Positions 1-7,079 are shown, counted from the first letter of the stretch. The stretch: DNA of 11,580 nt from Comamonadaceae bacterium (GCA_027490555.1 JAIXXW010000390.1:1-11580); one strand, 5' to 3'. The notes: generated by a model from the sequence alone, not told the origin. Made by a program: numbers and translations.

Positions 1-152
1 TAACGGGTGGTCACCGTGACGGTCGGCTCGTCGATCTTGGGGTATTCGCGCAGCGACAGGCTTTTGAAGCTGACCGCACCGATCAGCACAATCAGCAAGG
101 ACATGACCACGGCCAACACCGGCCGTCGGATCGAGACTTCAGCGAACTGCAT
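1..152 (-). CDS. RND efflux transporter inner-membrane permease, N-terminal fragment
   Basis: This is the first 50 codons of an RND (AcrB/MexB/HAE1-type) proton-driven drug exporter; the rest lies beyond the left edge. Translation from the ATG at 152-150 begins MQFAEVSIRRPVLAVVMSLL, the usual start of this family: a short amphipathic segment with an 'IRRP' turn, then the first membrane helix (about residues 12-30). It continues into 'LREYPKIDEP', equivalent to the conserved YP-x-I-x-P-P segment that opens the first periplasmic loop. The start overlaps the end of the adaptor gene by 14 bases. A GAGGGG ribosome site sits about 5 bases upstream, so the two are almost certainly translationally coupled. 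The permease works with that adaptor and an outer-membrane channel. Substrate cannot be inferred from this fragment. Confidence 0.93.
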   Translation of the reverse strand, partial: MQFAEVSIRRPVLAVVMSLLIVLIGAVSFKSLSLREYPKIDEPTVTVTTR

Positions 153-1545
153 CTGCGCCCCTCATGCAAGGGTTCGGGCCGGACATGGCCATCGCCTTGC
201 CAGGTGACTGGCCAGGCTTGCCGCCAGCGCCTGGGGGACGCGGGCCCGGGGCCGCACCTGCACCTGCACCTGCACCTGCACCGGCTGCGGCCTTGCCGGC
301 GGGCGCAGCGCCTGGGGCTGGTCCGCCCGGGCTGGCACCCCCCGCGGCCGCGCCGGGGCCACCGGGGCCAGCGCCGCCTGGTTGACCGGCACCCGGCCTG
401 CCGCCGCCAGGCTGCGACAAGTCCACCACCCGAACGGCTGTGCCATCTTTTTGCAAGCGCTGGTGACCGGCCGTCACCACCGTGTCACCGGCCGACAGAC
501 CTTCCAGAATTTCCACCTTGCCCGGCAAACGCAAACCCACCTTGACGGCCACCCGCTCGGACACCCGCGACTCGGGCTTGTCACCTGGCACCACTTTCAC
601 CACAAACGTGCGTCCCCCCTGCGGGATGATCGCTTCCTCGGGGATGACCAGCGCGTTTTCCCGGCTGCCGAACACGGCGTTGACACGGGCAAACATGCCC
701 GGCCGCAGTTGCTGCTGGCGGTTGTCAATGCATCCTCGCACACCGACCGATCGGCCATTGGCTTCGATCAGGGGGTCCACCGCCTGCACGATGGCGGTGA
801 ACGGCCTGCCCGGCAGCGCATCGATCGTCAACTGGGCTTTTTGCCCGGCACGGATCTTGGTCTGGAAGCGTTCGGGCAAACGGAAATCGAGCAAAACCGC
901 ATCGATGTCCTCCACGTTGACCATGTCGGCACCGTCTTTCAGGTAATCCCCCACATTGATTTGGCGCAGGCCGGCGATCCCGTCAAAGGGCGCAAACACC
1001 TGCAGCCGCATCAATGTGGCTTGGGCCAATGACAGTTTGGCCTTGGCCACCTCCAGGGCAGCGCCACTTTCGTCCAGCGAGCGTTGGCTGATGAAGCCTT
1101 GCGCCACCAGTTCCTGGTTGCGCTTGTGGTTGGCCTCGGCGATCGACTGCTCGGCCCGGGCCTGGGCCACCTGGGCCTGTTGCAACTGATCGTCAAACTG
1201 GACCATCAGCTGGCCCTTGCGCACCCGCTCGCCGTCGCTGAAAAAGATTTGTTTCACCCGACCGCCGACTTCGGGTCGCAGCATCACGCCTTGCCGAGAG
1301 CGCAAGCTGCCAACGGCCTGGGTCTCGTCCACCAAGGTCATGCTTTCGACCTTGGCCACCTCGACTGCGGGAGTCCGAGCCGGCCCACCGCCGGCAGGCC
1401 CCGCGGCACCCGGGCCCGGTGGCGCGGAGGCGGCCGGCTGACCGGACTCAGGACTTTGGGCCTTGTTTTGCCACCACCAGGCCCCGCCGGACGCGATGGC
1501 AATACCCAAAATTGACAAAATTGCGTATTTCTTTTTGTAAGCCAT
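139..1545 (-). CDS. RND efflux periplasmic adaptor (HlyD/AcrA/MdtA family membrane fusion protein)
   Basis: A 468-aa periplasmic adaptor that links the RND permease to an outer-membrane channel. Residues 1-6 are basic (MAYKKK) and about 8-25 form a single membrane anchor or signal. Residues 31-58 are a Pro/Gly/Ala linker. The family core follows: the lipoyl half-motif 'RPEVGGRVKQIFFSDGERVRKG', an alpha-hairpin rich in Ala/Gln/Glu, the second lipoyl half 'APFDGIAGLRQINVGDYL', the beta-barrel with 'LRPGMFARV', and a membrane-proximal domain ending near residue 376. The last 92 residues (377-468) are a Gly/Pro/Ala-rich tail including an alternating Gly-Ala stretch, atypically long for AcrA relatives. 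ATG at 1545-1543 is preceded by a GAGAGAA ribosome site. The permease gene starts inside its 3' end. A 127-bp gap separates it from rnhA, so it may have its own promoter. Confidence 0.93.
   Translation of the reverse strand: MAYKKKYAILSILGIAIASGGAWWWQNKAQSPESGQPAASAPPGPGAAGPAGGGPARTPAVEVAKVESMTLVDETQAVGSLRSRQGVMLRPEVGGRVKQIFFSDGERVRKGQLMVQFDDQLQQAQVAQARAEQSIAEANHKRNQELVAQGFISQRSLDESGAALEVAKAKLSLAQATLMRLQVFAPFDGIAGLRQINVGDYLKDGADMVNVEDIDAVLLDFRLPERFQTKIRAGQKAQLTIDALPGRPFTAIVQAVDPLIEANGRSVGVRGCIDNRQQQLRPGMFARVNAVFGSRENALVIPEEAIIPQGGRTFVVKVVPGDKPESRVSERVAVKVGLRLPGKVEILEGLSAGDTVVTAGHQRLQKDGTAVRVVDLSQPGGGRPGAGQPGGAGPGGPGAAAGGASPGGPAPGAAPAGKAAAGAGAGAGAGAAPGPRPPGAGGKPGQSPGKAMAMSGPNPCMRGADAVR
255..282. 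repeat. In-frame hexanucleotide tandem repeat in the adaptor gene
   Basis: Four perfect head-to-tail copies of CACCTG (plus strand), then a partial CACC. On the coding minus strand they read GGT GCA repeated and encode the alternating Gly-Ala stretch of the adaptor's C-terminal tail. Because the unit is six bases, gain or loss of a copy changes tail length by two residues without a frameshift. Confidence 0.9.
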
Positions 1546-1637
1546 TCAGATTTCTCTCAAATGCAAGCCGGGACAACGTCCCAATGTAACAGCGCAAACG
1601 CAATTTCCCCACAACTTTGAGGCCATTGGGCAAGGGT

Positions 1638-1657
1638 CCTGAACCGGCGGCTTCAGG
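1638..1657 (-). terminator. Weak stem-loop downstream of rnhA
   Basis: CCTGAA and TTCAGG are perfect inverted arms around an 8-base loop, starting 16 bases past the rnhA stop on the minus strand. No T-tract follows, so it is at best a weak or Rho-assisted terminator or an RNA 3'-end stabiliser. The remainder of the 127-bp gap up to the adaptor gene shows no promoter I would trust. Confidence 0.3.
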
Positions 1658-1672
1658 CACCAAGGCGCTGCA

Positions 1673-2137
1673 TCAGGGGGGGCTGACCCGCCCCAAGGCC
1701 TTGTCCACCCCTTGGTTGGCCAGGGCGTCGGCGCGCTCATTGCCCGGATCGCCGTTGTGCCCTTTGACCCAGCGCCACTCGATCCGGTGTCCCGAAGATG
1801 ACACAACGGTGTCCAATTTTTGCCACAAATCGGCATTTTTGACAGCTTGCTTGGCGGCGGTGCGCCAGCCACGGGCTTTCCAACCGTGGATCCACTCGGT
1901 GATGCCCTTTCGCACATATTCGCTGTCCAGGTACAGCGTCACCTGGCAAGGCCGCTTCAGCGCTGACAGGCCCACAATCACGGCCATCAACTCCATCCGG
2001 TTGTTGGTGGTGTTCAACTCGCCACCAGACAACTCCTGCACATGCTGGCCCGCCTGCAGGCGAACGCCCCAACCGCCGGGTCCTGGGTTGCCTTTGCAGG
2101 CGCCATCGGTGTGGATTTCAACGTGGGTCAAGGCCAT
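1673..2137 (-). CDS. rnhA: Ribonuclease HI
   Basis: A 154-aa RNase HI, which cuts the RNA strand of RNA-DNA hybrids (R-loops, lagging-strand primers) using two metal ions. The family fold is complete, opening with 'EIHTDGACKGNPGPGGWG'. The four acidic catalytic residues are visible: D11 (TDG), E49 (RMEL), D71 (LDSEYV) and D137 (NERAD), and the assisting His is H127 in 'VKGHNGDPGNE'. Length is almost the same as the E. coli enzyme. The open frame continues upstream, but ATG at 2137-2135 gives the canonical N-terminus and has a GAGAA element before it. This start lies inside the 3' end of the methyltransferase gene (20-base overlap), so the two are probably co-transcribed. In E. coli rnhA is also next to yafS. 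Confidence 0.98.
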   Translation of the reverse strand: MALTHVEIHTDGACKGNPGPGGWGVRLQAGQHVQELSGGELNTTNNRMELMAVIVGLSALKRPCQVTLYLDSEYVRKGITEWIHGWKARGWRTAAKQAVKNADLWQKLDTVVSSSGHRIEWRWVKGHNGDPGNERADALANQGVDKALGRVSPP

Positions 2138-2936
2138 GTTTCTCGTGAGTTGGACAGCCATAGGCGGCGTCAGAACGTGCCAGAGGGGCGGCCACAGCAC
2201 CGGCGGATCGTACCGCGCGCCAGGATCGCCCTGACAAAAGGCGTCCGCCAGGCACACGTTTGGTGGCCAAGACCAGGTAAACCCCACCCAGGATGGGCCA
2301 CCAGCGCTCGCCCAGGCGGTCCATCCAGCGCCATCGGCGCATCCAGCGCTCGCTGGACAGGGCCGGTGTCCACCCCCCGAAACGACTGACGTGGACCTCA
2401 AAACCGAGCAGACGCAACCAATCTCGCAAGCGCCGGTAGGCAATCAGGGATGGCTCTGGGCTGGCATCGCCGGACCCGCGCGTGCCGCGCGCATGCCGCC
2501 AGCCCCATGCACTCAGGGGATTCAAGCCCGTGATGAGCACCTGTCCTTCCGGGATCAACACGCGCTCGACCTCTCGCAAACAGGCATGCGGGTCGGTCGA
2601 GCGCTCCAGCGTGTGGGGCAGCACGACCAGGTCCAGACTGTCGGCCTGCCAGGGCCAGGCCCGGCTGTCCAGCCAGGCATCGGGCTGCACCGCGCAGGGC
2701 GATGGCACGGCCCACTCGAACTCGGCACAGGCCTGCCAACGGTGGGGCATGCGGTTGTGGCGCAGGGCCTTGAGTTCAGGAAAGCCCAGCTGCACCGCGT
2801 GGTAGCCGAACACATCGGCCAGCAGCTCGTCGACCTGGGCTTGCTCCCAGGCCAGCAAGCGCGAAGCCACCGGTTGGCCCAAAGGGTCCAACCAGGCCGG
2901 CAGGGCTGGATCGCTTTCTATAATCGAATGGTCCAT
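2118..2936 (-). CDS. yafS: YafS-like class I SAM-dependent methyltransferase homologue
   Basis: A 272-aa protein that I place with E. coli YafS by sequence character and by position (between gloB and rnhA). The later half of a class I methyltransferase fold is clear: 'PWQADSLDLVVLPHTLERSTDPHACLREVERVL', then 'LITGLNPLSAWGWR', and near the end 'ILGGVYLVLATKR'. The normal SAM-binding motif I (a D/E-x-G-x-G loop) is not visible. The segment 'DVFGYHAVQLG' stands in its place, as in YafS. Substrate is unknown and activity unproven. Start choice is uncertain: ATG at 2936 gives MDHSIIES; ATG at 2945 and TTG at 2969 are in-frame alternatives, and none has a good ribosome site. The 3' end overlaps rnhA by 20 bases. 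Confidence 0.85.
   Translation of the reverse strand: MDHSIIESDPALPAWLDPLGQPVASRLLAWEQAQVDELLADVFGYHAVQLGFPELKALRHNRMPHRWQACAEFEWAVPSPCAVQPDAWLDSRAWPWQADSLDLVVLPHTLERSTDPHACLREVERVLIPEGQVLITGLNPLSAWGWRHARGTRGSGDASPEPSLIAYRRLRDWLRLLGFEVHVSRFGGWTPALSSERWMRRWRWMDRLGERWWPILGGVYLVLATKRVPGGRLLSGRSWRAVRSAGAVAAPLARSDAAYGCPTHEKHGLDPR
2919..2924 (+). promoter_or_regulatory. Candidate -10 element for gloB
   Basis: A perfect TATAAT sits 10 bases before the gloB ATG. No TTGACA-like -35 lies 16-18 bases upstream and there is no TGn extension. A transcript from it would start around 2931, giving gloB a leader of only a few bases, which fits the lack of a visible ribosome site. The element lies within the 5' coding part of yafS. 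Confidence 0.4.
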
Positions 2937-3708
2937 GAAACTCATTGCCCTGCCCGCTTTTGCTGACAACTATATTTGGCTGTTGCACACCCACAGCCAT
3001 GCTTTGGTGGTCGACCCCGGTGACAGTGCGCCGGTGCTGGCCTGGTTGCAACAGCACCCCGGGGTGAAATTGGACACGATTCTAGTCACGCACCACCATG
3101 CCGACCACACCGGTGGACTGGCCGAACTGGTGGCCCACACCCAGGCCAGGGTGATGGGGCCTGCGCTGGAAACCATGCCCGTCCCCGCCCAGACCTTGCA
3201 GCAGGGCGATGGTTTTGACTGGCATGGCCTGCGCTTTGATGTGCACGATGTGCCGGGTCACACCCTGGGACACATCGCCTTCTGGGGCCAGCCCCCCGAT
3301 CAGGACCCGGTGCTGTTTTGCGGAGACACCCTGTTTTCGGCCGGCTGTGGCCGCCTGTTCGAAGGCACGCCTGCCCAGATGCTGGACTCGCTCGACCGGC
3401 TTGCCGCCTTGCCCGGCAACACCCGGGTGTGCTGTGCCCACGAGTACACCTTGTCGAACCTGAAGTTCGCGCTCGCCGTGGAACCCCACAACCCGGCCAT
3501 CCAGGCCCATCTGTCGCTGTGCACCCGGCTGCGCGAACATGCACAGCCCACACTGCCGGTTGCGCTGCAGACCGAGCGCACCATCAACCCGTTTTTGCGA
3601 AGCCGGCAAGCTGGCGTCGCCGCAGCGGTGCAACAGCACGATCCCCGTGCGGTGGACGATGTCTCCACGTTTGCGGCCCTTCGCCAATGGAAAAACGATT
3701 TTCGATGA
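2935..3708 (+). CDS. gloB: Hydroxyacylglutathione hydrolase (glyoxalase II)
   Basis: A 257-aa metallo-beta-lactamase-fold enzyme that hydrolyses S-D-lactoylglutathione to D-lactate and glutathione, the second step of cytosolic methylglyoxal detoxification. The N-terminus 'MKLIALPAFADNYIWLL' is typical. Metal ligands are visible: the THHHADH motif at residues 52-58, H109 in 'VPGHTLGHI', D131 in 'FCGDTLFSAGCGRLFEGT', and H169 in 'CAHEYTLSNLKFA'. The C-terminal HAGH region ends 'ALRQWKNDFR'. Length is close to the E. coli enzyme (about 251 aa). The start is fixed by family alignment; its ATG shares two bases with the divergent yafS ATG. The stop overlaps the mltD start as ATGA, so gloB and mltD are probably co-transcribed and translationally coupled. 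Confidence 0.98.
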   Translation: MKLIALPAFADNYIWLLHTHSHALVVDPGDSAPVLAWLQQHPGVKLDTILVTHHHADHTGGLAELVAHTQARVMGPALETMPVPAQTLQQGDGFDWHGLRFDVHDVPGHTLGHIAFWGQPPDQDPVLFCGDTLFSAGCGRLFEGTPAQMLDSLDRLAALPGNTRVCCAHEYTLSNLKFALAVEPHNPAIQAHLSLCTRLREHAQPTLPVALQTERTINPFLRSRQAGVAAAVQQHDPRAVDDVSTFAALRQWKNDFR

Positions 3709-5273
3709 ACTGGCTTGCCTTCCGTTTTTTGCGCATCTGCGGCATCCCAGGGGGCTTGTGCTTGGCCATGCTCCTCACCGGATGCGCCACCAGCACGCCG
3801 ACCACCACCCCACCTGGCCGGGTGGCGGAGGGCCCCAGCGCCCAGGTGGTGGTGCCTGCATTAACACCCAATCCTGCCCCGGCAGAGCCCGTGGCCACCC
3901 AGGCGGCCCAAGCCGCTGAGACCGTGGCTGAGCGTGCTGTCGATCTGCGGGCCAACCCCGCCGTGGGGCTGCAAATTCAGACCGACATCTGGGAGCGCAT
4001 CCGCATGGGTTTTGCCATGCCCGACCTGGACAACGATCTGGTGCGCAACCGTGAAATCTGGTACGCCAGCCGGCCGGATTATTTTTTGCGCATGACAGAA
4101 CGCTCCAGACCGTATATTTTTCACATCGTTGAAGAAATTGAACGGCGCAAAATGCCCACCGAGTTGGCGCTTTTGCCCTTCATCGAGTCGGCCTTCAATC
4201 CCCAGGCCGTCTCCACCGCCAAAGCCGCAGGGATGTGGCAGTTCATGCCCGCGACGGGCAAGTATTTCGATCTGAAGCAAAACCTGTTCAGGGATGAGCG
4301 CCGGGATGTGCTGGAGTCCACGCGGGCGGCCCTGGATTACCTGCAAAAGCTCTACAACATGTTTGGCGATTGGCACCTGGCACTGGCGGCCTACAACTGG
4401 GGCGAAGGCAGCGTCAGCCGGGCACTGGCCCGCAACAGGGCGCAGGGCAAACCTCTGAACTACAGCGACCTGCGGATGCCGGATGAAACACGGTTTTACG
4501 TGCCCAAGCTGCAAGCGGTGAAGAACATCATTGCCCAACCCGAGGCCTTCAAAACCGTTTTGCCGCTGATCCAAAACCACCCGTTTTTCAAGAGCGTGCC
4601 GATTGACAGGGACATCGACGTGGAAATGGCCGCCAAACTGGCCAACGTCAGCCTGAAAGATTTCAAGGCCCTCAACCCGGCCATGAACCGCCCTGTGATT
4701 CTGGCTGCTGGAACACCACAGATTTTGTTGCCCTGGGACAATGCCACCGTCTTTGAAAACAATCTGCAATCCCGCGCGGGCACTCGGCTGTCGTCCTGGT
4801 CGGCTTGGCAAGCCCCCCGGACCATGAAAGCCGATGAGGTGGCCAAAGAAGTCGGCATGTCCACCGAGCAGTTGCGTGCGGTCAACGGCATACCGCCCCG
4901 GATGCTGGTCAAGGCCGGCTCCACCTTGCTGGTGCCTCGCCCCAGCCAAAAAGACCACAACGTGGCAGAGCACCTGGCGGACAACGGCCACCTCTTGCTG
5001 GCGCCTGAATTGGTGCTGCGCAAAATTTATGTCACGGCACGCCAGGGTGACAACCTGGCCTTGCTCGCGGCACGGCACGGCGTGACCGCGACCAACCTGG
5101 CCGCCTGGAACGAGCTCAAGCCCAACACCAAACTGGTGGCCGGCAAAAAGCTGGCGCTGTATGTCCCCGCCAAAGAAACAAGGCGCAGCGCCAAAGCCCC
5201 CGCCCACTCAGGCGCAAGCAGCAAGGCCAAGCCGGCCTCCAAACCGGTCCCACGCAAGGCGCCCAAACGCTGA
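3705..5273 (+). CDS. mltD: Membrane-bound lytic murein transglycosylase D (lipoprotein)
   Basis: A 522-aa lytic transglycosylase that cleaves the MurNAc-GlcNAc bond of peptidoglycan to form 1,6-anhydro ends. Residues 1-26 are a lipoprotein signal with lipobox L-T-G-C (lipidated Cys at 27), followed by a Thr/Pro/Ala-rich spacer. The SLT domain spans roughly 140-290: 'LALLPFIESAFNPQAVS' carries the catalytic glutamate E161, and 'GMWQFMPATG' and 'LALAAYNWGEG' are the other family blocks. A weak LysM-like repeat lies around 365-410, and a clearer C-terminal LysM begins 'IYVTARQGDNLALLAARHGV'; these bind glycan. The tail is Lys/Ala/Pro-rich and basic. ATG at 3705 (ATGA overlap with gloB) is preferred; ATG at 3687 would add six residues. 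E. coli has mltD beside gloB too. The stop is 7 bases from the convergent neighbour. Confidence 0.95.
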   Translation: MNWLAFRFLRICGIPGGLCLAMLLTGCATSTPTTTPPGRVAEGPSAQVVVPALTPNPAPAEPVATQAAQAAETVAERAVDLRANPAVGLQIQTDIWERIRMGFAMPDLDNDLVRNREIWYASRPDYFLRMTERSRPYIFHIVEEIERRKMPTELALLPFIESAFNPQAVSTAKAAGMWQFMPATGKYFDLKQNLFRDERRDVLESTRAALDYLQKLYNMFGDWHLALAAYNWGEGSVSRALARNRAQGKPLNYSDLRMPDETRFYVPKLQAVKNIIAQPEAFKTVLPLIQNHPFFKSVPIDRDIDVEMAAKLANVSLKDFKALNPAMNRPVILAAGTPQILLPWDNATVFENNLQSRAGTRLSSWSAWQAPRTMKADEVAKEVGMSTEQLRAVNGIPPRMLVKAGSTLLVPRPSQKDHNVAEHLADNGHLLLAPELVLRKIYVTARQGDNLALLAARHGVTATNLAAWNELKPNTKLVAGKKLALYVPAKETRRSAKAPAHSGASSKAKPASKPVPRKAPKR

Positions 5274-5280
5274 CGCCGAC

Positions 5281-6345
5281 TCAGCCGACCATCCGGCCTC
5301 TGAGCCGCTGCGTGGTGTGTGCAGCCTGGACAAACTGGTTGGTGTAGGTCCGCTCGGGGAAAATCCTGGTGGTCAATGGGGGGAGCTTCAAGGCGGCATG
5401 GACTTCCCAGGCACGCTTGACCTCGGGGCCGCGCACCAGACCATCCACGGCGTACGACTCGCGCAATTTCTCGAAGGCACCCAGGTAAGCGGTGCGGTCC
5501 CACGACCAGTGGCTGGGTGGCACGGTTTTCAGAATGTCGGTGATACCGGCCGTGGGCAACCACTTGAGGGCCAGCACCACCGCGTCGGTCATGGCCTGGA
5601 CACGCTCGGGTTGACGCTGCAGATAATCCACAGAGGCCAGCACGCTGGCCCCGGGAACCGGCCCCCCCATGAGTTGGCGCGTGCCGGACAGGGTCCTGGT
5701 CTCGGCCAGCAAACGGATTTCATTTTTCTGCTCCAGCCAGTGCATGATCGGGTCGGGATTGCACAAAGCATCGATGGCCCCGTTGCGCAAGGCATCGAGC
5801 ACGCCGGTGGACGAGCCCACTTCCACGAACGTGACCTCGTCCGGCGCCATGGCGTGGCGCCTGAGCCACTGACAGGCCGTCCAGTAAGTGGTCGAGTCCA
5901 AGGCAGAGATGCCCAGCCGGGCACCGCGCAAGTCTGAAAATGATTGCCAGCTCTTGCCTGCACGCACACTGCCGCCCAGGCTGACCTGGGGCGTCCGGCT
6001 CATCTGGACAAAACTTTGGTAAGACAGCCCCTTTTGGTGGAGCACAAACAAATGCTCGTAGGCCCCCGCCATCACATCGGCGTGTCCTGCCAGCAAGCTT
6101 TGGAGCGCCTGGGCACCCGACTCATGCGACACCCATTCCAGCTGGACACCCGCCTGGCGGAAAAACCCCAACTGGTCGGCCACGGTCAAGGGCAGGTGGT
6201 ACAGGCTCTGGCTGGCTGCCACCGCCAATTTGATCTTGGCCAATGGGCGGGCCGACTCGGATGGTTGCGCCGACAGCCCAGATGCCGCCGACAGCGCGCC
6301 CACAGCCGCCAACAGCAGGGATCGGCGTGAACGGGGGGCTGGCAT
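5281..6345 (-). CDS. ABC-transporter substrate-binding protein, NMT1/SsuA-like
   Basis: A 354-aa periplasmic solute-binding protein. The N-terminus has a Tat-like signal: 'SRRSLLL' (twin Arg at 7-8), a hydrophobic Ala/Leu core, and probable cleavage after Ala26 (GLSA). The mature part has the NMT1/THI5/SsuA pattern: 'LPLTVADQLGFFRQAGVQLEWV', then 'GAQALQSLLAGHADVMAGAYEHL', 'DLRGARLGIS' and 'ALRNGAIDALCNPDPIM'. Relatives bind sulfonates, nitrate, taurine or thiamine precursors; the ligand cannot be told here. ATG at 6345 is chosen because it gives the signal peptide and has AGGAG 10 bases upstream; an in-frame TTG at 6393 would add 16 residues before it. It follows recR on the same strand after 143 bp and converges with mltD. 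No ABC permease or ATPase gene lies in the window, so partners must be elsewhere. Confidence 0.87.
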   Translation of the reverse strand: MPAPRSRRSLLLAAVGALSAASGLSAQPSESARPLAKIKLAVAASQSLYHLPLTVADQLGFFRQAGVQLEWVSHESGAQALQSLLAGHADVMAGAYEHLFVLHQKGLSYQSFVQMSRTPQVSLGGSVRAGKSWQSFSDLRGARLGISALDSTTYWTACQWLRRHAMAPDEVTFVEVGSSTGVLDALRNGAIDALCNPDPIMHWLEQKNEIRLLAETRTLSGTRQLMGGPVPGASVLASVDYLQRQPERVQAMTDAVVLALKWLPTAGITDILKTVPPSHWSWDRTAYLGAFEKLRESYAVDGLVRGPEVKRAWEVHAALKLPPLTTRIFPERTYTNQFVQAAHTTQRLRGRMVG

Positions 6346-6407
6346 CACCTGGCGTACTCCTGAAAACAGTTGCACCCAGCATAAAGAGAACAAATGTTTA
6401 CCGCATC

Positions 6408-6419
6408 GGGAAAGTTCCC
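6408..6419. promoter_or_regulatory. Short dyad upstream of the binding-protein gene
   Basis: GGGAA-AG-TTCCC is a perfect 5+5 inverted repeat with a 2-base spacer, 63 bases upstream of the solute-binding protein ATG. It could be an operator in the upstream control region. No convincing -35/-10 pair is visible nearby, and a dyad this short can occur by chance in GC-rich DNA. Confidence 0.2.
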
Positions 6420-6443
6420 AAGCGGGTTTTCACGGATCGGATC

Positions 6444-6473
6444 CACCGGCGCGCTGGCCTGGCCGCGCCAGTG
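6444..6473 (-). terminator. Strong stem-loop after recR
   Basis: On the minus strand, CACTGGCGCG and CGCGCCGGTG form a 10-bp GC-rich stem (one G-U pair) with a 10-base loop, beginning 16 bases after the recR stop. This is where a terminator for the dnaX-ybaB-recR operon would be expected. No T-tract follows, so intrinsic termination is uncertain; it may be Rho-assisted or an RNA-stabilising end. Confidence 0.45.
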
Positions 6474-6488
6474 CGCCTGCCCTGGCGC

Positions 6489-7079
6489 TCAGCGCCGGTC
6501 CACCAAAGCATGGGCGATGGTGCCAAGGTCCACATACTCCAGCTCGCTGCCTGCAGGCACACCACGGGCCAAACGCGTCACCTTCAGGCCTTGCTGGCGA
6601 ATCATCTCCGAGATGACGTGCGCGGTCGCCTCGCCTTCGGCGGTGAAGTTGGTGGCCAGAATCACCTCGGTCAGCACCCCGTCGGCCACGCGCTTTTTGA
6701 GCTTGGCCAGACCGATGTCGTGGGGGCCAATGCCATCCAATGGGCTGAGCTTGCCCATCAACACGAAATACAGACCCCGGTAAGTGCCGGTGCGCTCCAC
6801 CGCCGATTGGTCGGCCGGTGTTTCGATCACGCACAAGACGGTGCGGTCACGCGTGGCGTCCAGGCAGGTGTCGCACACCTGGTTTTCCGTGAAGGTGTGG
6901 CAACTGGCGCAGTGGCGGACGTGGTCCACCGCGTGCTGCAAAGCGGCAGCCAGCTGGCGTGCGGTGGCCCGGTCGTTTTGCAGCAGCTGAAATGCCATGC
7001 GCTGGGCCGATTTGATGCCCACCCCCGGCAAACCCTTGAGGGCTTGCACCAATGTGGCGAGGGCGTGGGTGTCGGCCAT
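6489..7079 (-). CDS. recR: Recombination protein RecR
   Basis: A 196-aa RecR that acts with RecO and RecF to load RecA on SSB-coated gaps during recombinational repair. Domain order is typical: an N-terminal helix-hairpin-helix ('LKGLPGVGIKSAQRMA', residues 14-29), a C4 zinc finger (C57, C60, C69, C72), a Toprim domain starting around residue 80 ('VLCVIETPADQSAVERTGTYRGLYFVLMG' region), and a C-terminal segment ending 'ELEYVDLGTIAHALVDRR'. Length matches the family. The ATG at 7079 is 10 bases beyond the ybaB stop, with only a weak GAG-type ribosome site, suggesting translational coupling. The gene order dnaX-ybaB-recR is conserved widely in bacteria. Confidence 0.98.
   Translation of the reverse strand: MADTHALATLVQALKGLPGVGIKSAQRMAFQLLQNDRATARQLAAALQHAVDHVRHCASCHTFTENQVCDTCLDATRDRTVLCVIETPADQSAVERTGTYRGLYFVLMGKLSPLDGIGPHDIGLAKLKKRVADGVLTEVILATNFTAEGEATAHVISEMIRQQGLKVTRLARGVPAGSELEYVDLGTIAHALVDRR

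Noticed and set aside
382..1032. Plus-strand frames opposite the adaptor gene
   Set aside because: Antisense shadows; the minus-strand frame has the complete adaptor fold.
1570..1582. GGGAC-AAC-GTCCC dyad ahead of the RND adaptor gene
   Set aside because: Only five-base GC-rich arms, and no promoter could be placed around it; likely chance, though a regulator site cannot be excluded.
3861..5207. 448-codon open frame on the minus strand opposite mltD
   Set aside because: Antisense of a well-supported lytic transglycosylase; composition (His/Gly/Arg) is shadow-like and no family is recognisable.
5280..5304. CTCAG...CTGAG stem with an inner CCG/CGG as an mltD terminator
   Set aside because: The stem is short and bulged, has no T-tract and lies inside the end of the convergent gene, so evidence is too thin for a feature.
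6346..6393. Longer start for the solute-binding protein (TTG at 6393)
   Set aside because: It would put 16 residues before the Tat signal, and the AGGAG ribosome site belongs to the ATG at 6345.
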